Of a stretch of DNA of 64,000 nt, positions 16,484 to 24,735 are shown in pieces. Both the position numbers and the translations under genes were made by a program. Origin of the DNA: Streptomyces polyasparticus (lineage in GTDB: Bacteria > Actinomycetota > Actinomycetes > Streptomycetales > Streptomycetaceae); the NCBI RefSeq assembly GCF_014493765.1, contig NZ_JACTVJ010000036.1, positions 1 through 64,000 on the forward strand. Direction: 5' to 3'. Each line of letters opens with the position of its first letter. The stretch's first letter is position 1. Below the pieces are notes generated by a model. The model saw nothing but the letters and a program-made list of their open reading frames with translations. It had not been told where the DNA came from and searched no databases.

Positions 16484-17290
16484 TCAGCGGGTCTTCGGGG
16501 CGCGCTTGGGCTCGGGGTTGCGCGCTGGTTCGGCGGGTGACGGCCGCGCCGCGGGAGGCCGAGGCGACGGGACGTGCTGGATGTTCACCAGGGGCACGAC
16601 GGCGTTGGGGAACGGGAACGCCGTGGAGCGCAGGATGGGCCGGGGATCGAGGGTCTTGGCGACGACGGCATGCATGAGGAACTCGGGCGCCTGCTGAGTG
16701 AACGAGATGTCCCACAGGTGGCCGAGGTCGTCCGGGGAGGCGGCCACGTGCCACGCGATGGACGCGTCGCCGTGGATGGGAGGCGCCGACGAGTCCGGCG
16801 GCCGGCCGATCACGGCCGCCTGCCCGTCGCGTGAGATGAATCCGGAGAGCCCGAAGGCGTCGAACTGGTCCCAGGCGTCGATGTCGACCAGCAGCTCGAA
16901 CAGACCGGGCTCAGCGCCGATGCCGTAGACGACGTGGTCTGGGTCGGCTTCCAGCTCGGCTGCCAGGGTGCCAAGGAGCGTGGAGACGAACTCGACCGGC
17001 ATGGCACCGCGGACGCTCGTGCGCCATCGCTCGGCCGCGTCCTCGTCGCTACGGACCGAGATCACCAAGTGGGGGCCTTGCCCCACGGCCATCTGGTCGT
17101 GGCGGATGGTGACGCGCCGACAGGGACTGGTAACGAGCAACGACGAGTTGTCCGTATGCGCACTCCACCCTGTCTCCTCGGCGAAGACGTCCAGGAAGTG
17201 GTGGTGGGTGGTGGGGAGACTAGCGGCCAGGTAGCGGGGAGAGATAAGGACCTTCTCAGGGGGCTGGTCCTGAGCGGGGGCGTCGGGCAT
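16484..17290 (-). CDS. DUF317-family protein in operon 2 (268 aa)
   Basis: Begins ISPRYLAASLPTTHHHFLDV and has the DUF317 order of strand (SLLVTSPCRRVTIRHD), PVEFVSTLLGTLAAEL and a second half with GHLWDISFTQQAPEFLMHAV. The tail is Pro/Arg-rich. The ATG at 17290 follows AAAGG. It is more diverged than the three DUF317 genes of operon 1. Confidence 0.8.
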   Translation of the reverse strand: MPDAPAQDQPPEKVLISPRYLAASLPTTHHHFLDVFAEETGWSAHTDNSSLLVTSPCRRVTIRHDQMAVGQGPHLVISVRSDEDAAERWRTSVRGAMPVEFVSTLLGTLAAELEADPDHVVYGIGAEPGLFELLVDIDAWDQFDAFGLSGFISRDGQAAVIGRPPDSSAPPIHGDASIAWHVAASPDDLGHLWDISFTQQAPEFLMHAVVAKTLDPRPILRSTAFPFPNAVVPLVNIQHVPSPRPPAARPSPAEPARNPEPKRAPKTR

Positions 17291-17338
17291 AGGAACCTTT
17301 GGTGGCTAGGAGTGGGACAGGGGCGAAGGTCGTCTCAA

Positions 17339-18103
17339 CTACGCGGCGACGGTGGCATCGCGCAGCGACGAGGACGCGGTGTACAGGCTGGTACCAAAAC
17401 GATGGGCAAAGGCCCGCGCCCTTGCCTCCAGCCGGTCGTACGAGTCCTGGGCTGTCATCTGCCCGGGGTGCTTGCGGTATCGGTAGACCGGGACGGGCAG
17501 CACGATGCCCGGGGCGAGGCAGGTGACCGCGAGGGTGCAGTAGTCCTCGCCTTGGACGAGCCCGCCCATGGGGGCCGCGCGCACCAGGTCGGTGCGGGCC
17601 AGGAGGGTGGTCGGGCCGAGCGGGATGGTGTCGGCCGGGTCCTTCCAGTACCGCCACACGTCCCCGGCCTCGTGCCGGCCCGGCGGCGTCGGGGGCCGCC
17701 ACAGGGTCGTAGACCCGTCCGGGTGGAGGTCCTGGCTGTATCCGGCGCACCAGCCCGCCCCGGTCTCCTCCAGGGTGCGCAGCCGCAGCGCCATGGCCTC
17801 GTCGGTGAACTCATCATCGTCATCCGCCCAGTTGACGTACTCGGTCCGCACTTCGGAGAGCGCGAAGTTCCGGGCGCAGGCCGCGCCGACCGGGCGCGGC
17901 AGGGCAAGGATGCGGACGCGGGGGTCGGCGGCGAGAGGCGCGGGCAGCACGGCGGGGTTGGCTCCGTCGAGGGCGACGACGGCCTCCCACGGCACGTTCT
18001 GACGGCACAGGCTGGCATGCATGGCCGTAAGGAACGCCAGGCGATCCGGGCGGAGTTGGGTGGCGATTACCACAGTGATCTTCGGGTGCGAGTACGAGGA
18101 CAG
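17339..18103 (-). CDS. Family 2 glycosyltransferase, probable CTG start (254 aa)
   Basis: GT-A fold features: KITVVIATQLRPDRLAFL strand-helix, VVALDGANP, ARNFALSEV, then the DXD region NWADDDDEFTD and GEDYCTLAV near the acceptor site. It should transfer a sugar from a nucleotide donor; the acceptor is unknown. The first canonical start (GTG 18073) lies inside the first strand. CTG at 18103 has GGAG 6 nt upstream and restores a full strand. A glycosyltransferase inside a transfer-like operon may modify a surface or secreted partner. Confidence 0.8.
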   Translation of the reverse strand: MSSYSHPKITVVIATQLRPDRLAFLTAMHASLCRQNVPWEAVVALDGANPAVLPAPLAADPRVRILALPRPVGAACARNFALSEVRTEYVNWADDDDEFTDEAMALRLRTLEETGAGWCAGYSQDLHPDGSTTLWRPPTPPGRHEAGDVWRYWKDPADTIPLGPTTLLARTDLVRAAPMGGLVQGEDYCTLAVTCLAPGIVLPVPVYRYRKHPGQMTAQDSYDRLEARARAFAHRFGTSLYTASSSLRDATVAA

Positions 18104-18154
18104 CGGGTTCTCCGGGCGGTTTCGACGGTCGAGGACGGTGCGGGACAGCCGGGG

Positions 18155-18727
18155 CTAGCGGCGAGCGGCCTTGCGGGGTGCCGACGCCGCGGCGGACGCG
18201 GTCGTGGACAGGCGCGGGGCGGTGCGCGGCGCAACGATCGGGGCAGCCGAATCCGGGTGCCACGCACCCGGATTGGCAGTGATTCGACCGCGAGGATCGG
18301 TGTCCCACGCGACGACGGGCCCGCGGTCGTACGCCTGCAGGGCGATCACCTCGATGCCGTGCGGATGCAGGACGTACGCCCACTCCAGCTCGTCCGTGCC
18401 GTCCTGCGTGATCAGCTCACGCTCGGCCGGACTGCCGTCTGCATTGACCACGTCGGTGATCTGACGGCTGGGGTACTCAGCGCCGCCGGTCAAAGCGCGG
18501 CGCAGAGTGGCGGGAGCGCCGTCGAGAAGGTCGGTGCCCAGCTCGTCCCAGCCGTGCTCCACATCGTCGATCAGGTGCTGGGCCATGGCCTCCAGGTCAC
18601 CGGCGAACCGGTGCCGGTAGGCGGCCAGGAGCAGCGGGAGCTTGCTGTCGGGGTATCCGTCGAAGTGGACGTACATGCCGGCGTAGCCGTCGGCGGTGGG
18701 GCGGGCGATGACAGAACGGGTGGACAG
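18155..18727 (-). CDS. Hypothetical protein, CTG start, tandem paralogue (190 aa)
   Basis: Starts LSTRSVIARPTADGYAGMYV and contains YPDSKLPLLLAAYRHRFAGD, LGTDLLDGAPATLRRAL and YVLHPHGIEVIAL. The gene at 18751 is a close paralogue with the same first residues. CTG at 18727 is preceded by AGGAG 6 nt away; no ATG/GTG/TTG occurs at that position. Soluble, unknown function, with an Ala-rich basic tail. Confidence 0.75.
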   Translation of the reverse strand: MSTRSVIARPTADGYAGMYVHFDGYPDSKLPLLLAAYRHRFAGDLEAMAQHLIDDVEHGWDELGTDLLDGAPATLRRALTGGAEYPSRQITDVVNADGSPAERELITQDGTDELEWAYVLHPHGIEVIALQAYDRGPVVAWDTDPRGRITANPGAWHPDSAAPIVAPRTAPRLSTTASAAASAPRKAARR

Positions 18728-18750
18728 GTCGGTCTCCTGAAACTGGGCGG

Positions 18751-19320
18751 TCAGTGTGCGCGGGGGCGCGTCGGCGTCGACGCGACGGGCGAGGGGGTGA
18801 GACTGGGCGTCGCCGTGCGCGCGGTGGTCTTCGGCGGGATGCTGGCCGGGATCGGCCGGTCGGGCGCCCACAGGCTGGCGGTGTCGCGGAACCGCGCGCG
18901 GGGGTCGGTGCTCCACGCGACGACCGGGCCGCGTGCCGCGCCGGGCGCGCTGATCACTTCGATGCCCGCCGGGTGGAGGACGTAGCCCCAGCTCAGCTGG
19001 GACGCCGTTCGCTCGGTCCAGGTGAACGGGGGCAACGTCGGGTGAGCCGGGTAGCGTCGGCCGGGTTCGTTACGTCCGCCGGCCAGATGCTCGCGCAGCG
19101 CGTCGGGTGCGCCGTCCAGGAGGTCGGTGCCGAGGAAGGACCAGCCCTCCGGCGCCTCGTCGATGAGGTACGCGGTCAGGGCGTCGGTGTCCCCGGCGAA
19201 GCGATGCTGGTGCGCGGCGAGCAGCAGGGGCAGGTGATGGCTGGGGTAGCCGTCCCAGTGGACGTAACTGCCGGCGTATCCGGTGCCGGTGGGACGGGCG
19301 ATGACAGAACGAGTGGACAG
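18751..19320 (-). CDS. Hypothetical protein, CTG start, tandem paralogue (189 aa)
   Basis: Begins LSTRSVIARPTGTGYAGSYV, followed by HLPLLLAAHQHRFAGD, FLGTDLLDGAPDALREHLAGG and YVLHPAGIEVISA, closely matching its downstream neighbour. CTG at 19320 has AGGA 8-10 nt upstream. The first canonical start (19035) would remove the conserved first half, so it is rejected. Unknown function. Confidence 0.72.
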   Translation of the reverse strand: MSTRSVIARPTGTGYAGSYVHWDGYPSHHLPLLLAAHQHRFAGDTDALTAYLIDEAPEGWSFLGTDLLDGAPDALREHLAGGRNEPGRRYPAHPTLPPFTWTERTASQLSWGYVLHPAGIEVISAPGAARGPVVAWSTDPRARFRDTASLWAPDRPIPASIPPKTTARTATPSLTPSPVASTPTRPRAH

Positions 19321-19344
19321 ACGATCTTCCTGTCGTGGGCGGGG

Positions 19345-19863
19345 TCAGCGGGCGGATCGGCGTGCGGGCGCCGCCGGTGCGGCAGGAGCCGCCGGTACGG
19401 CCCGCGGCGGTGGCGCGGATGCCGACCGGTTCGTGCGCCGGTAGATGCCGGCCAGGTGGTCCTCGCTCAAGCAGGCGAGTCGATCACCGAGTTCGGACAG
19501 CTCCTCGGCATGTTGGCGGTAGCGAGCGGCGATGCTCGGTTCGTCGTTGAGCTCGCACCACTCGGCCACGCTCTCCAGGAACAGGTGCAGCTCGGCGAGA
19601 CCGCTGTGCGCGTCGCTGAGTACGGCCTGCGCGACGGTGTCCAACTCGGCGGCTGTATGCGCCCAGTGGAGCTGGCGAGTCCAGTCTCGGATGCTCTGAC
19701 CGGCGTTCTCGCCAGGGAGCTTTGCGCTGAACTCCCGTGCGTCATGGTCAGCCCACCGGCGCAGGTCGTAGGCGGTGGGTCGGTCCTCCCGCTGGGCGGT
19801 GATCTGCTCAGTGGTGCGGCCGACGTTCTCGTACATCTCGAAGTCGGGGTGCGGCAGGGGCAA
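19345..19863 (-). CDS. Helical hypothetical protein (172 aa)
   Basis: Unrecognised and nearly all helical (TTEQITAQREDRPTAYDLRR, AELDTVAQAVLSDAHSGLAE, YRQHAEELSELGDRLACLSE), with an Ala/Pro tail. The TTG at 19863 follows AAAGGAG. Between a lipoprotein gene and the tandem CTG-start pair in operon 2. Confidence 0.7.
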   Translation of the reverse strand: MPLPHPDFEMYENVGRTTEQITAQREDRPTAYDLRRWADHDAREFSAKLPGENAGQSIRDWTRQLHWAHTAAELDTVAQAVLSDAHSGLAELHLFLESVAEWCELNDEPSIAARYRQHAEELSELGDRLACLSEDHLAGIYRRTNRSASAPPPRAVPAAPAAPAAPARRSAR

Positions 19864-19880
19864 GGGACTCCTTTGGTCGG

Positions 19881-20933
19881 TTACGCGCGGTCCGTCTGCG
19901 CGGAGCCGACGGGCGGGCCGAAGGCGTCGGTGCGGGCGCACGTGTAGCCGATCAGGCGGGACGGGGCGGCTGTCGCGGGCACGGTGGCGGCGTCGGAGCA
20001 GACGAACGAGTACGTCACCGAGGTGCGCGGGATGCCGTGCAGCCAGGCGTTGTCGCGCTTGTCGGGGTTGATCTGCAGCCCGGAGTGCGCGACCGCGTCG
20101 GTCTGCGTATGGGTGTGGGCGAACAGCACCAGCGCGCCGCCGTCGTGGGTCTTCAGCGCGTAGGCGTCCTTGAACCGGTTGGTGCCGCCGGCGAAGACGG
20201 TGGTGCCCAACTTCCCGAACTTGCGGGTGGCTTTGTCGTGGACCTTGATCTGCTGCTGGCTGGCCTTGGTTGGGTCAAAGACCTTGGTGCCGGTGTTCGT
20301 CCCGCCGGTCGCGAAGTTGTCGATCACCGCGGCGCGTAGCAGGTTGGAGTCGGCCGCGAGCTGCTTCTTACCGGTGGCGGCGACCGCGGCGGCATAGCCG
20401 TCCTGGTCGAGGGCGATGTCCGGGAGCGTCGTGCTGGCGAGGTCGACGACGGAGACCAACTCCCACCGGTCCTCTTTTGACTGCTCGGCGAAGACGGCGA
20501 TGCGGCTCGGGGCCTTGCCCTTCTCACTGGAGAGCGCGGCGGCGAACCAGCGGTCCTGGCCGGAGGCGAAACACGGAATGTAGAGCTGGGCGCTGGAGGT
20601 GTCGTACGACCAGGGCTTGTACGGCTTGCGGTCGGCCTTGGGCAGGCCCTCGATCTCGGTGTAGTCGGAGAGGGACATCGCGTACATCGGCCCGTCCTCG
20701 ACGGTGTCGAGCAGGGTGCGGTCACGCTGTGCGTTGGCCGCGTTGTTGATCTTCGAGTAGTGGGTGATGACGGCGCGGGCCTGTGCCTGACTGAGCGCGG
20801 GCACCGGCTTCGGCGCGGCAGGCGTGGTGGCGTTCTTCTTCGTGGACGGGGCGTCGTTGTTGCTGCAGGCGGTGGCCCCGGTGAGCAGGGCGGCACAGAC
20901 GAGCAGGGGAAGAGTGCGGCGGGCGGTGTGGAT
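19881..20933 (-). CDS. Predicted lipoprotein initiated at ATC (350 aa)
   Basis: The frame upstream of the first canonical start (GTG 20804) encodes a complete lipoprotein signal: HTARRTLPLLVCAALLTG then ATACSNN, with the lipobox cysteine. No ATG/GTG/TTG precedes it. ATC at 20933 has GGAG 7 nt upstream. The mature protein is strand-rich (YAMSLSDYTEIEGLPKADRK, TVFAGGTNRFKDAYALKTHD) and has two late cysteines (SFVCSD, GYTCAR). It is probably anchored outside the membrane as an accessory of the secretion-like machinery. No specific family recognised. Confidence 0.75.
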   Translation of the reverse strand: MHTARRTLPLLVCAALLTGATACSNNDAPSTKKNATTPAAPKPVPALSQAQARAVITHYSKINNAANAQRDRTLLDTVEDGPMYAMSLSDYTEIEGLPKADRKPYKPWSYDTSSAQLYIPCFASGQDRWFAAALSSEKGKAPSRIAVFAEQSKEDRWELVSVVDLASTTLPDIALDQDGYAAAVAATGKKQLAADSNLLRAAVIDNFATGGTNTGTKVFDPTKASQQQIKVHDKATRKFGKLGTTVFAGGTNRFKDAYALKTHDGGALVLFAHTHTQTDAVAHSGLQINPDKRDNAWLHGIPRTSVTYSFVCSDAATVPATAAPSRLIGYTCARTDAFGPPVGSAQTDRA

Positions 20934-20965
20934 GAGGGTGCTCCAGGAGCTCGGTCGGGAGGTGA

Positions 20966-21523
20966 TCAGCGGCTGCGGGAGGGCGCAGCAATGGGCGGGG
21001 CGACAGGGGCGGTGTTGGTCGTACGGGGGGTGCGGTTCGACGCCGGCGCAGCGGCGAGCAGATCGGCCTGCTGATGGAGCCGGCCGCCGGCCTGGTGCAG
21101 GCGGCGCCGCGTGCTGTCGATCCGGGCGTGGAGCTGTGAGCGGGTGGACGCGATGGCCGTGGCGCGCTGCGAGGAGCGGGGAAGCGAGGTGAGGTAGTGG
21201 AGGGCACCGGCGTGGGCGACGGCTTCACCGAGGTCGGCCAGGGCGTGCCCCAGGGCGCCCACCGTGCGCGTGAGCTGGGCGACCGTGCGGTGAGTGACGT
21301 CACTTTCAGAGTCGCGTCCGCGGCGCACGGTGCGCGCGGCGAAGGCTGCCGCGGTGGTGAGGTGGGCGATCAGTTCGGCGACGTCGCGAGTCCTGTCATC
21401 GAGGTCATCGAGGTTGTCGGCGCCGGCGTGCGCCGAGGCGGTGAGCGGTAGCTCGTCGGCCGCGTTGTGGATGCGCTCGGCCAGCGAGTGCAGCTGACTG
21501 ACCTGGTCGTACGGGGAGGGCAG
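20966..21523 (-). CDS. Coiled-coil-like hypothetical protein, CTG start (185 aa)
   Basis: Helical throughout (YDQVSQLHSLAERIHNAADE, LDDLDDRTRDVAELIAHLTT, LTRTVGALGHALADLGEAV, RLHQAGGRLHQQADLLAA). The open frame extends upstream of GTG 21328 to CTG 21523, which has AGGAG 5 nt before it. Unknown function; it may be a structural or partner protein of the neighbouring ATPase. Confidence 0.68.
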   Translation of the reverse strand: MPSPYDQVSQLHSLAERIHNAADELPLTASAHAGADNLDDLDDRTRDVAELIAHLTTAAAFAARTVRRGRDSESDVTHRTVAQLTRTVGALGHALADLGEAVAHAGALHYLTSLPRSSQRATAIASTRSQLHARIDSTRRRLHQAGGRLHQQADLLAAAPASNRTPRTTNTAPVAPPIAAPSRSR

Positions 21524-21560
21524 AAGGGCTCCTGACGGTGTGCGGCGGGAGACGGCGCGG

Positions 21561-22025
21561 TCAGCGGTGATGGCCGCGGACGGCCGAGGGTGGCAGCACA
21601 GCGCTCGCGGGTATCGCGGCCGGCGCGGCTCGCGGGGAGGTCGGCTGGCGGGCGGTGGTGTCCTTGGATGCCGTCACCTGCCGGTAGGCGCCGATGACTT
21701 CCTTGAGACGGTCGACTGCGTCAGCCCGGCGTGCGGCAAGGATGTCGATTTGCGTGGCACTGTTCTGCAGGACGCCCAGGGAGTTGATCGCCGCATTCCC
21801 GGAGATTGCGCGCGTCAGCGTGGAGGCCGCGGATCCGGCGGCGTCGTTGAACTGCTGGTGCAGGTGGTCCAGGTGACGGGCCGCCGTGTACACGAGGTCG
21901 GCGAGAACCATCTCGGGGCCGTCCGTATGGAGACGTCCGAGGCCGCGCGGTGAGGCGCCGAGGGCTTCGTGCACCATCTGGGAGCCGGGGGCAGCGGGGG
22001 ATGGAGGGCTTGCAGGGTTTTCCAT
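21561..22025 (-). CDS. Hypothetical helical protein (154 aa)
   Basis: Unrecognised. A Pro/Ala-rich N-terminus, then amphipathic helices (VLADLVYTAARHLDHLHQQF, ATQIDILAARRADAVDRLKE) and a Pro/Ala tail. It resembles the preceding 185-aa protein in general character. ATG at 22025 with a weak ribosome site. It lies just downstream of the VirB4-like ATPase. Confidence 0.7.
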   Translation of the reverse strand: MENPASPPSPAAPGSQMVHEALGASPRGLGRLHTDGPEMVLADLVYTAARHLDHLHQQFNDAAGSAASTLTRAISGNAAINSLGVLQNSATQIDILAARRADAVDRLKEVIGAYRQVTASKDTTARQPTSPRAAPAAIPASAVLPPSAVRGHHR

Positions 22026-22085
22026 TGGCAGGGAATCCAGGAGGCCATGGGGAAATGGGGCGGCGGGCAGGGTCTCAGAACGCGA

Positions 22086-23600
22086 TCAATGCATTCGGGC
22101 ATCGGTGTCGAAGAGCGCCAATTCGTGAGGATGTAGCAGATGTTGGACGATGAATGATCGTCCGGCGACCTTCCACAAGCCCCTGCCGCGGTTGAGATGT
22201 GCGATCGCGTCGGCCTCGACCGAGGTCAGGCCCAACAGAGCTGCTGCCGCGAGGAGTTGGTCGGTCTCCTGGCGGTAGATGATGCGGGTGGAGCAGTCGG
22301 CGAGCAGGCCCTCGGCGAGCGCCCGGCCGCGGGATCCGGCGTCACCTGCGGTGAGTAGATCGCTGAGCCGGTGGATGACCATGAGGTTGGCGATGCCCAG
22401 ACCACGGCTCAGCTTCCACTGGGATTGCATCCGCGCGAGCAGCCCGGGGTGGCGCATCAGACGCCATGCTTCGTCGTAGACGATCCAGCGTCGGCCGCCG
22501 TTCGGGTCGGACAGTGCCGACTCCATCCAGGCGGAGGCACACGTCATCGCCAGCACCAGCGCGGTGTCGTCGCCCGATCCGCCCAGGCGTGACAGGTCGA
22601 TGGTCAGCATCGGCGAGTTGGGGTCGAAGACCACGGTGCTGGGGGCGTCGAACATGCCCGCGAGGTCGCCGTGCACGAGACGGCGCATGGCGTGGGCCAG
22701 GTCGCGGGAGGCGTCGCCGAGACGGCCGGACATGACGCCACCGACCCGGTCGAGTTCGTCGGGGTTGTTGAGGGTGGCGGCGATGTCGCCGAGCAGCGGG
22801 GTGCGTCCGCTCGCGGCGGCGCGGGCGACGACGGCGTCGAGAGCGACGTCGAGTCCGGTGTGCTCCATCGGCAGCAGGTCCCGCCCGAGGACGGTGCGGG
22901 CCAGCGAGCCGAGCAACAGTAGACGGCGCTTGCGGATCTCGCCCGCCCAGTCGGTCTCCGAGACGCTGTTGGGGCGTGGCGCGGCATCCAGCGGATTGAG
23001 CTTTCCGGGCAGTCCCGGTCCCAGGGCGATGGAGGTGCCGCCCAACGCCTGCGCAACGGGCGTCCATTCACCCTTCGGATCGCACGGGACATAGACGCGG
23101 TACCCGAAGGCGATCGACCGCAGCGCGAAGCTCTTGGCGAGCGCCGACTTGCCCTGCCCGATCACCCCGGCCAACAGGACGTTCGGGTTGGTGAATCCCT
23201 CGACCTTGCCGTACAGCGCGAACGGATCGAAACAAAAGGACGCCTCCGCATGGACGTCACGGCCGATGTATATGCCCTCGGCGCCCAGGCCGCCCTCGGC
23301 GAGGAACGGGTACGCCCCGGACGCGGTGGCGGTGGTCATACGGTGGGCGGGCAATTTGATCTTGTTGTAGCGCGAGGACGCCGACCCGGGCCGGCCGCCC
23401 GCCGGGAAGAGCGGCGGAGGCATCTCCTGCTCCACGCCGAGGTTGTTGCTGTGGTGCCCGGCGGCCTCGGTGCGGGCCTTCGCGGCTGCCTGGGCGAGCT
23501 GCCGGCGGGCCGCCTTGCGGGCGGCGCGATCGGTGCCGTGCGGGGTGAACAAGGGAGAGGCCGAGGCGCGGCGGGCGCGCCGGGCGGGGCGGTGGCTCAT
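22086..23600 (-). CDS. VirB4/TraC-like ATPase of a type IV secretion-like system (504 aa)
   Basis: Walker A GVIGQGKS at 145-152 after VLLA, and a Walker B with IVYDEAW at about 373-379, the DEAW signature of VirB4/TraE/HerA-type transfer ATPases. Further motifs are YVPCDPKGEWTP and LMVIHRLSDLL. The basic N-terminus (residues 1-45) is Ala/Arg-rich. It is shorter than classical VirB4 (about 800 aa) because the N-terminal VirB4 domain is missing; the SCO6880-like protein two genes upstream may supply it. Likely energises assembly or transport at the membrane. Confidence 0.85.
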   Translation of the reverse strand: MSHRPARRARRASASPLFTPHGTDRAARKAARRQLAQAAAKARTEAAGHHSNNLGVEQEMPPPLFPAGGRPGSASSRYNKIKLPAHRMTTATASGAYPFLAEGGLGAEGIYIGRDVHAEASFCFDPFALYGKVEGFTNPNVLLAGVIGQGKSALAKSFALRSIAFGYRVYVPCDPKGEWTPVAQALGGTSIALGPGLPGKLNPLDAAPRPNSVSETDWAGEIRKRRLLLLGSLARTVLGRDLLPMEHTGLDVALDAVVARAAASGRTPLLGDIAATLNNPDELDRVGGVMSGRLGDASRDLAHAMRRLVHGDLAGMFDAPSTVVFDPNSPMLTIDLSRLGGSGDDTALVLAMTCASAWMESALSDPNGGRRWIVYDEAWRLMRHPGLLARMQSQWKLSRGLGIANLMVIHRLSDLLTAGDAGSRGRALAEGLLADCSTRIIYRQETDQLLAAAALLGLTSVEADAIAHLNRGRGLWKVAGRSFIVQHLLHPHELALFDTDARMH

Positions 23601-23644
23601 GGCGAACTGGCTTTCACGTGACGGCAGTCGGGGTGGCGGGGTGA

Positions 23645-24187
23645 TCAGACGACCGGTGAGGCGGTGAACTGGTGTCGGCCGTAGCCGTTGCCGTCGTTGT
23701 TCCAGTCGAGGTACAGCTCGCCGTCGGTGAGCACGGGGGCCGAGCCGACCTTCGTCTTCATCACCGGTGTCGTGTAGTGGTTGTTGTAGTTGGCGTTGGA
23801 GCTGCTGTTCTCGAGTCGAGATTCGATGCCGTGGTAGTTGGCCGACTTGAGGACGGGATCGGTGCCCGGCACAGACTTCTTGGCCTGCACCTTGAAGTAC
23901 GCGCCGTCGAAGATCGAGGAGTCGTCGATCTCGTAGATCACCGGACCGTCCCAAGAGATGGACGCGTAGCTGTAGAGGTAGTCGCCGGACTGCTTGGCGC
24001 ACACCTTGGCGGAGAAGTCCCAGTTGTCGGCCCAAATGCCGTCATAGGCGGCGTCATCGACGGACTTGGTGCTGGTCTTGCATTGGTAGCTGGCGGCGGT
24101 GGCCGGCGCGGCGGTGGCCAGGGCGGCGGTGCCGGCGAGCGTGGCGACGAGGATGGCGGCGGAGGTGGAGCGCTTGAGCTTGCGCAT
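23645..24187 (-). CDS. Small secreted protein of unknown function (180 aa)
   Basis: A clear Sec signal peptide (LKRSTSAAILVATLAGTAAL, cleavage after ATAAPATAA) is followed by a 145-residue beta-rich domain with two cysteines (YQCKTS, SAKVCAKQ) and many aromatic residues (SYASISWDGPVIYEIDD, YHGIESRLENSSSNANYNNH). The ATG at 24187 has AAAGG upstream. No family recognised. It is the only signal-peptide protein without an anchor in operon 2, so it may be an exported effector or pilus-associated factor (inference from position). Confidence 0.8.
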   Translation of the reverse strand: MRKLKRSTSAAILVATLAGTAALATAAPATAASYQCKTSTKSVDDAAYDGIWADNWDFSAKVCAKQSGDYLYSYASISWDGPVIYEIDDSSIFDGAYFKVQAKKSVPGTDPVLKSANYHGIESRLENSSSNANYNNHYTTPVMKTKVGSAPVLTDGELYLDWNNDGNGYGRHQFTASPVV

Positions 24188-24210
24188 GCAGGGCCTTTCG
24201 GTGGTGGGGA

Positions 24211-24675
24211 TTACTGGGCGCACGTAGTCGTGCGACTGGGCGCCGGGGTGTTGAGGTCGGCCGGTGTGGTCTTTCGCCGTACGACGTGGCCAGCGGCGAG
24301 GTGGCGCTGGCAGATGGTCAGGACGGGCGGTCCTTCGGGGAGGCGCTCGGGGTGGCATGCGGTGCCGGTCTCGTCCGCTACGGGGAGGAGGTGAAAGGCG
24401 TCGTGGACGGCGGCGGTGGCCTGCCACAGCCGGGTGTGCGCGGTGGCGAGCTGTCGGCCGGCAGCGGGATGCGGGGGCCGGGTGGTCTCGGCGAGCTGGT
24501 CGAGCAGCTGGTGAAGCGCGGTCAGATGGGCGTGCAGCACGTCGAGATGTGCGCGGTCGGCGGCCGTGCCCGGGTGATCTGTGCGCGGGGCGAGGGCGCG
24601 CGCGTGGTGGCGGATGCCGGCGCTGGCGGCCCGTAGGTACGGGTACGCATCGCCGACGGGGATGGCAGAGGTCAA
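24211..24675 (-). CDS. Hypothetical helical protein, DUF6238-like (154 aa)
   Basis: An amphipathic helical protein (YLRAASAGIRHHARALAP, AHLTALHQLLDQLAETTRP, AAVHDAFHLLPVADE) with two cysteines near the end. It resembles a small family found beside SCO6880-type genes in Streptomyces; the family number is from memory and uncertain. The TTG at 24675 is preceded by AAGGAA. Confidence 0.65.
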   Translation of the reverse strand: MTSAIPVGDAYPYLRAASAGIRHHARALAPRTDHPGTAADRAHLDVLHAHLTALHQLLDQLAETTRPPHPAAGRQLATAHTRLWQATAAVHDAFHLLPVADETGTACHPERLPEGPPVLTICQRHLAAGHVVRRKTTPADLNTPAPSRTTTCAQ

Positions 24676-24735
24676 AGGGGAACGGTTCCTTCCTGCCGCG
24701 GCGGCAGGACATCGGCGGGTGGCCGGGCGTGGGGG

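Noticed and set aside
23601-24035. Upstream extension of the VirB4-like ATPase frame
   Set aside because: The extension overlaps the signal-peptide protein in a different frame and is Arg/Leu-rich shadow sequence.
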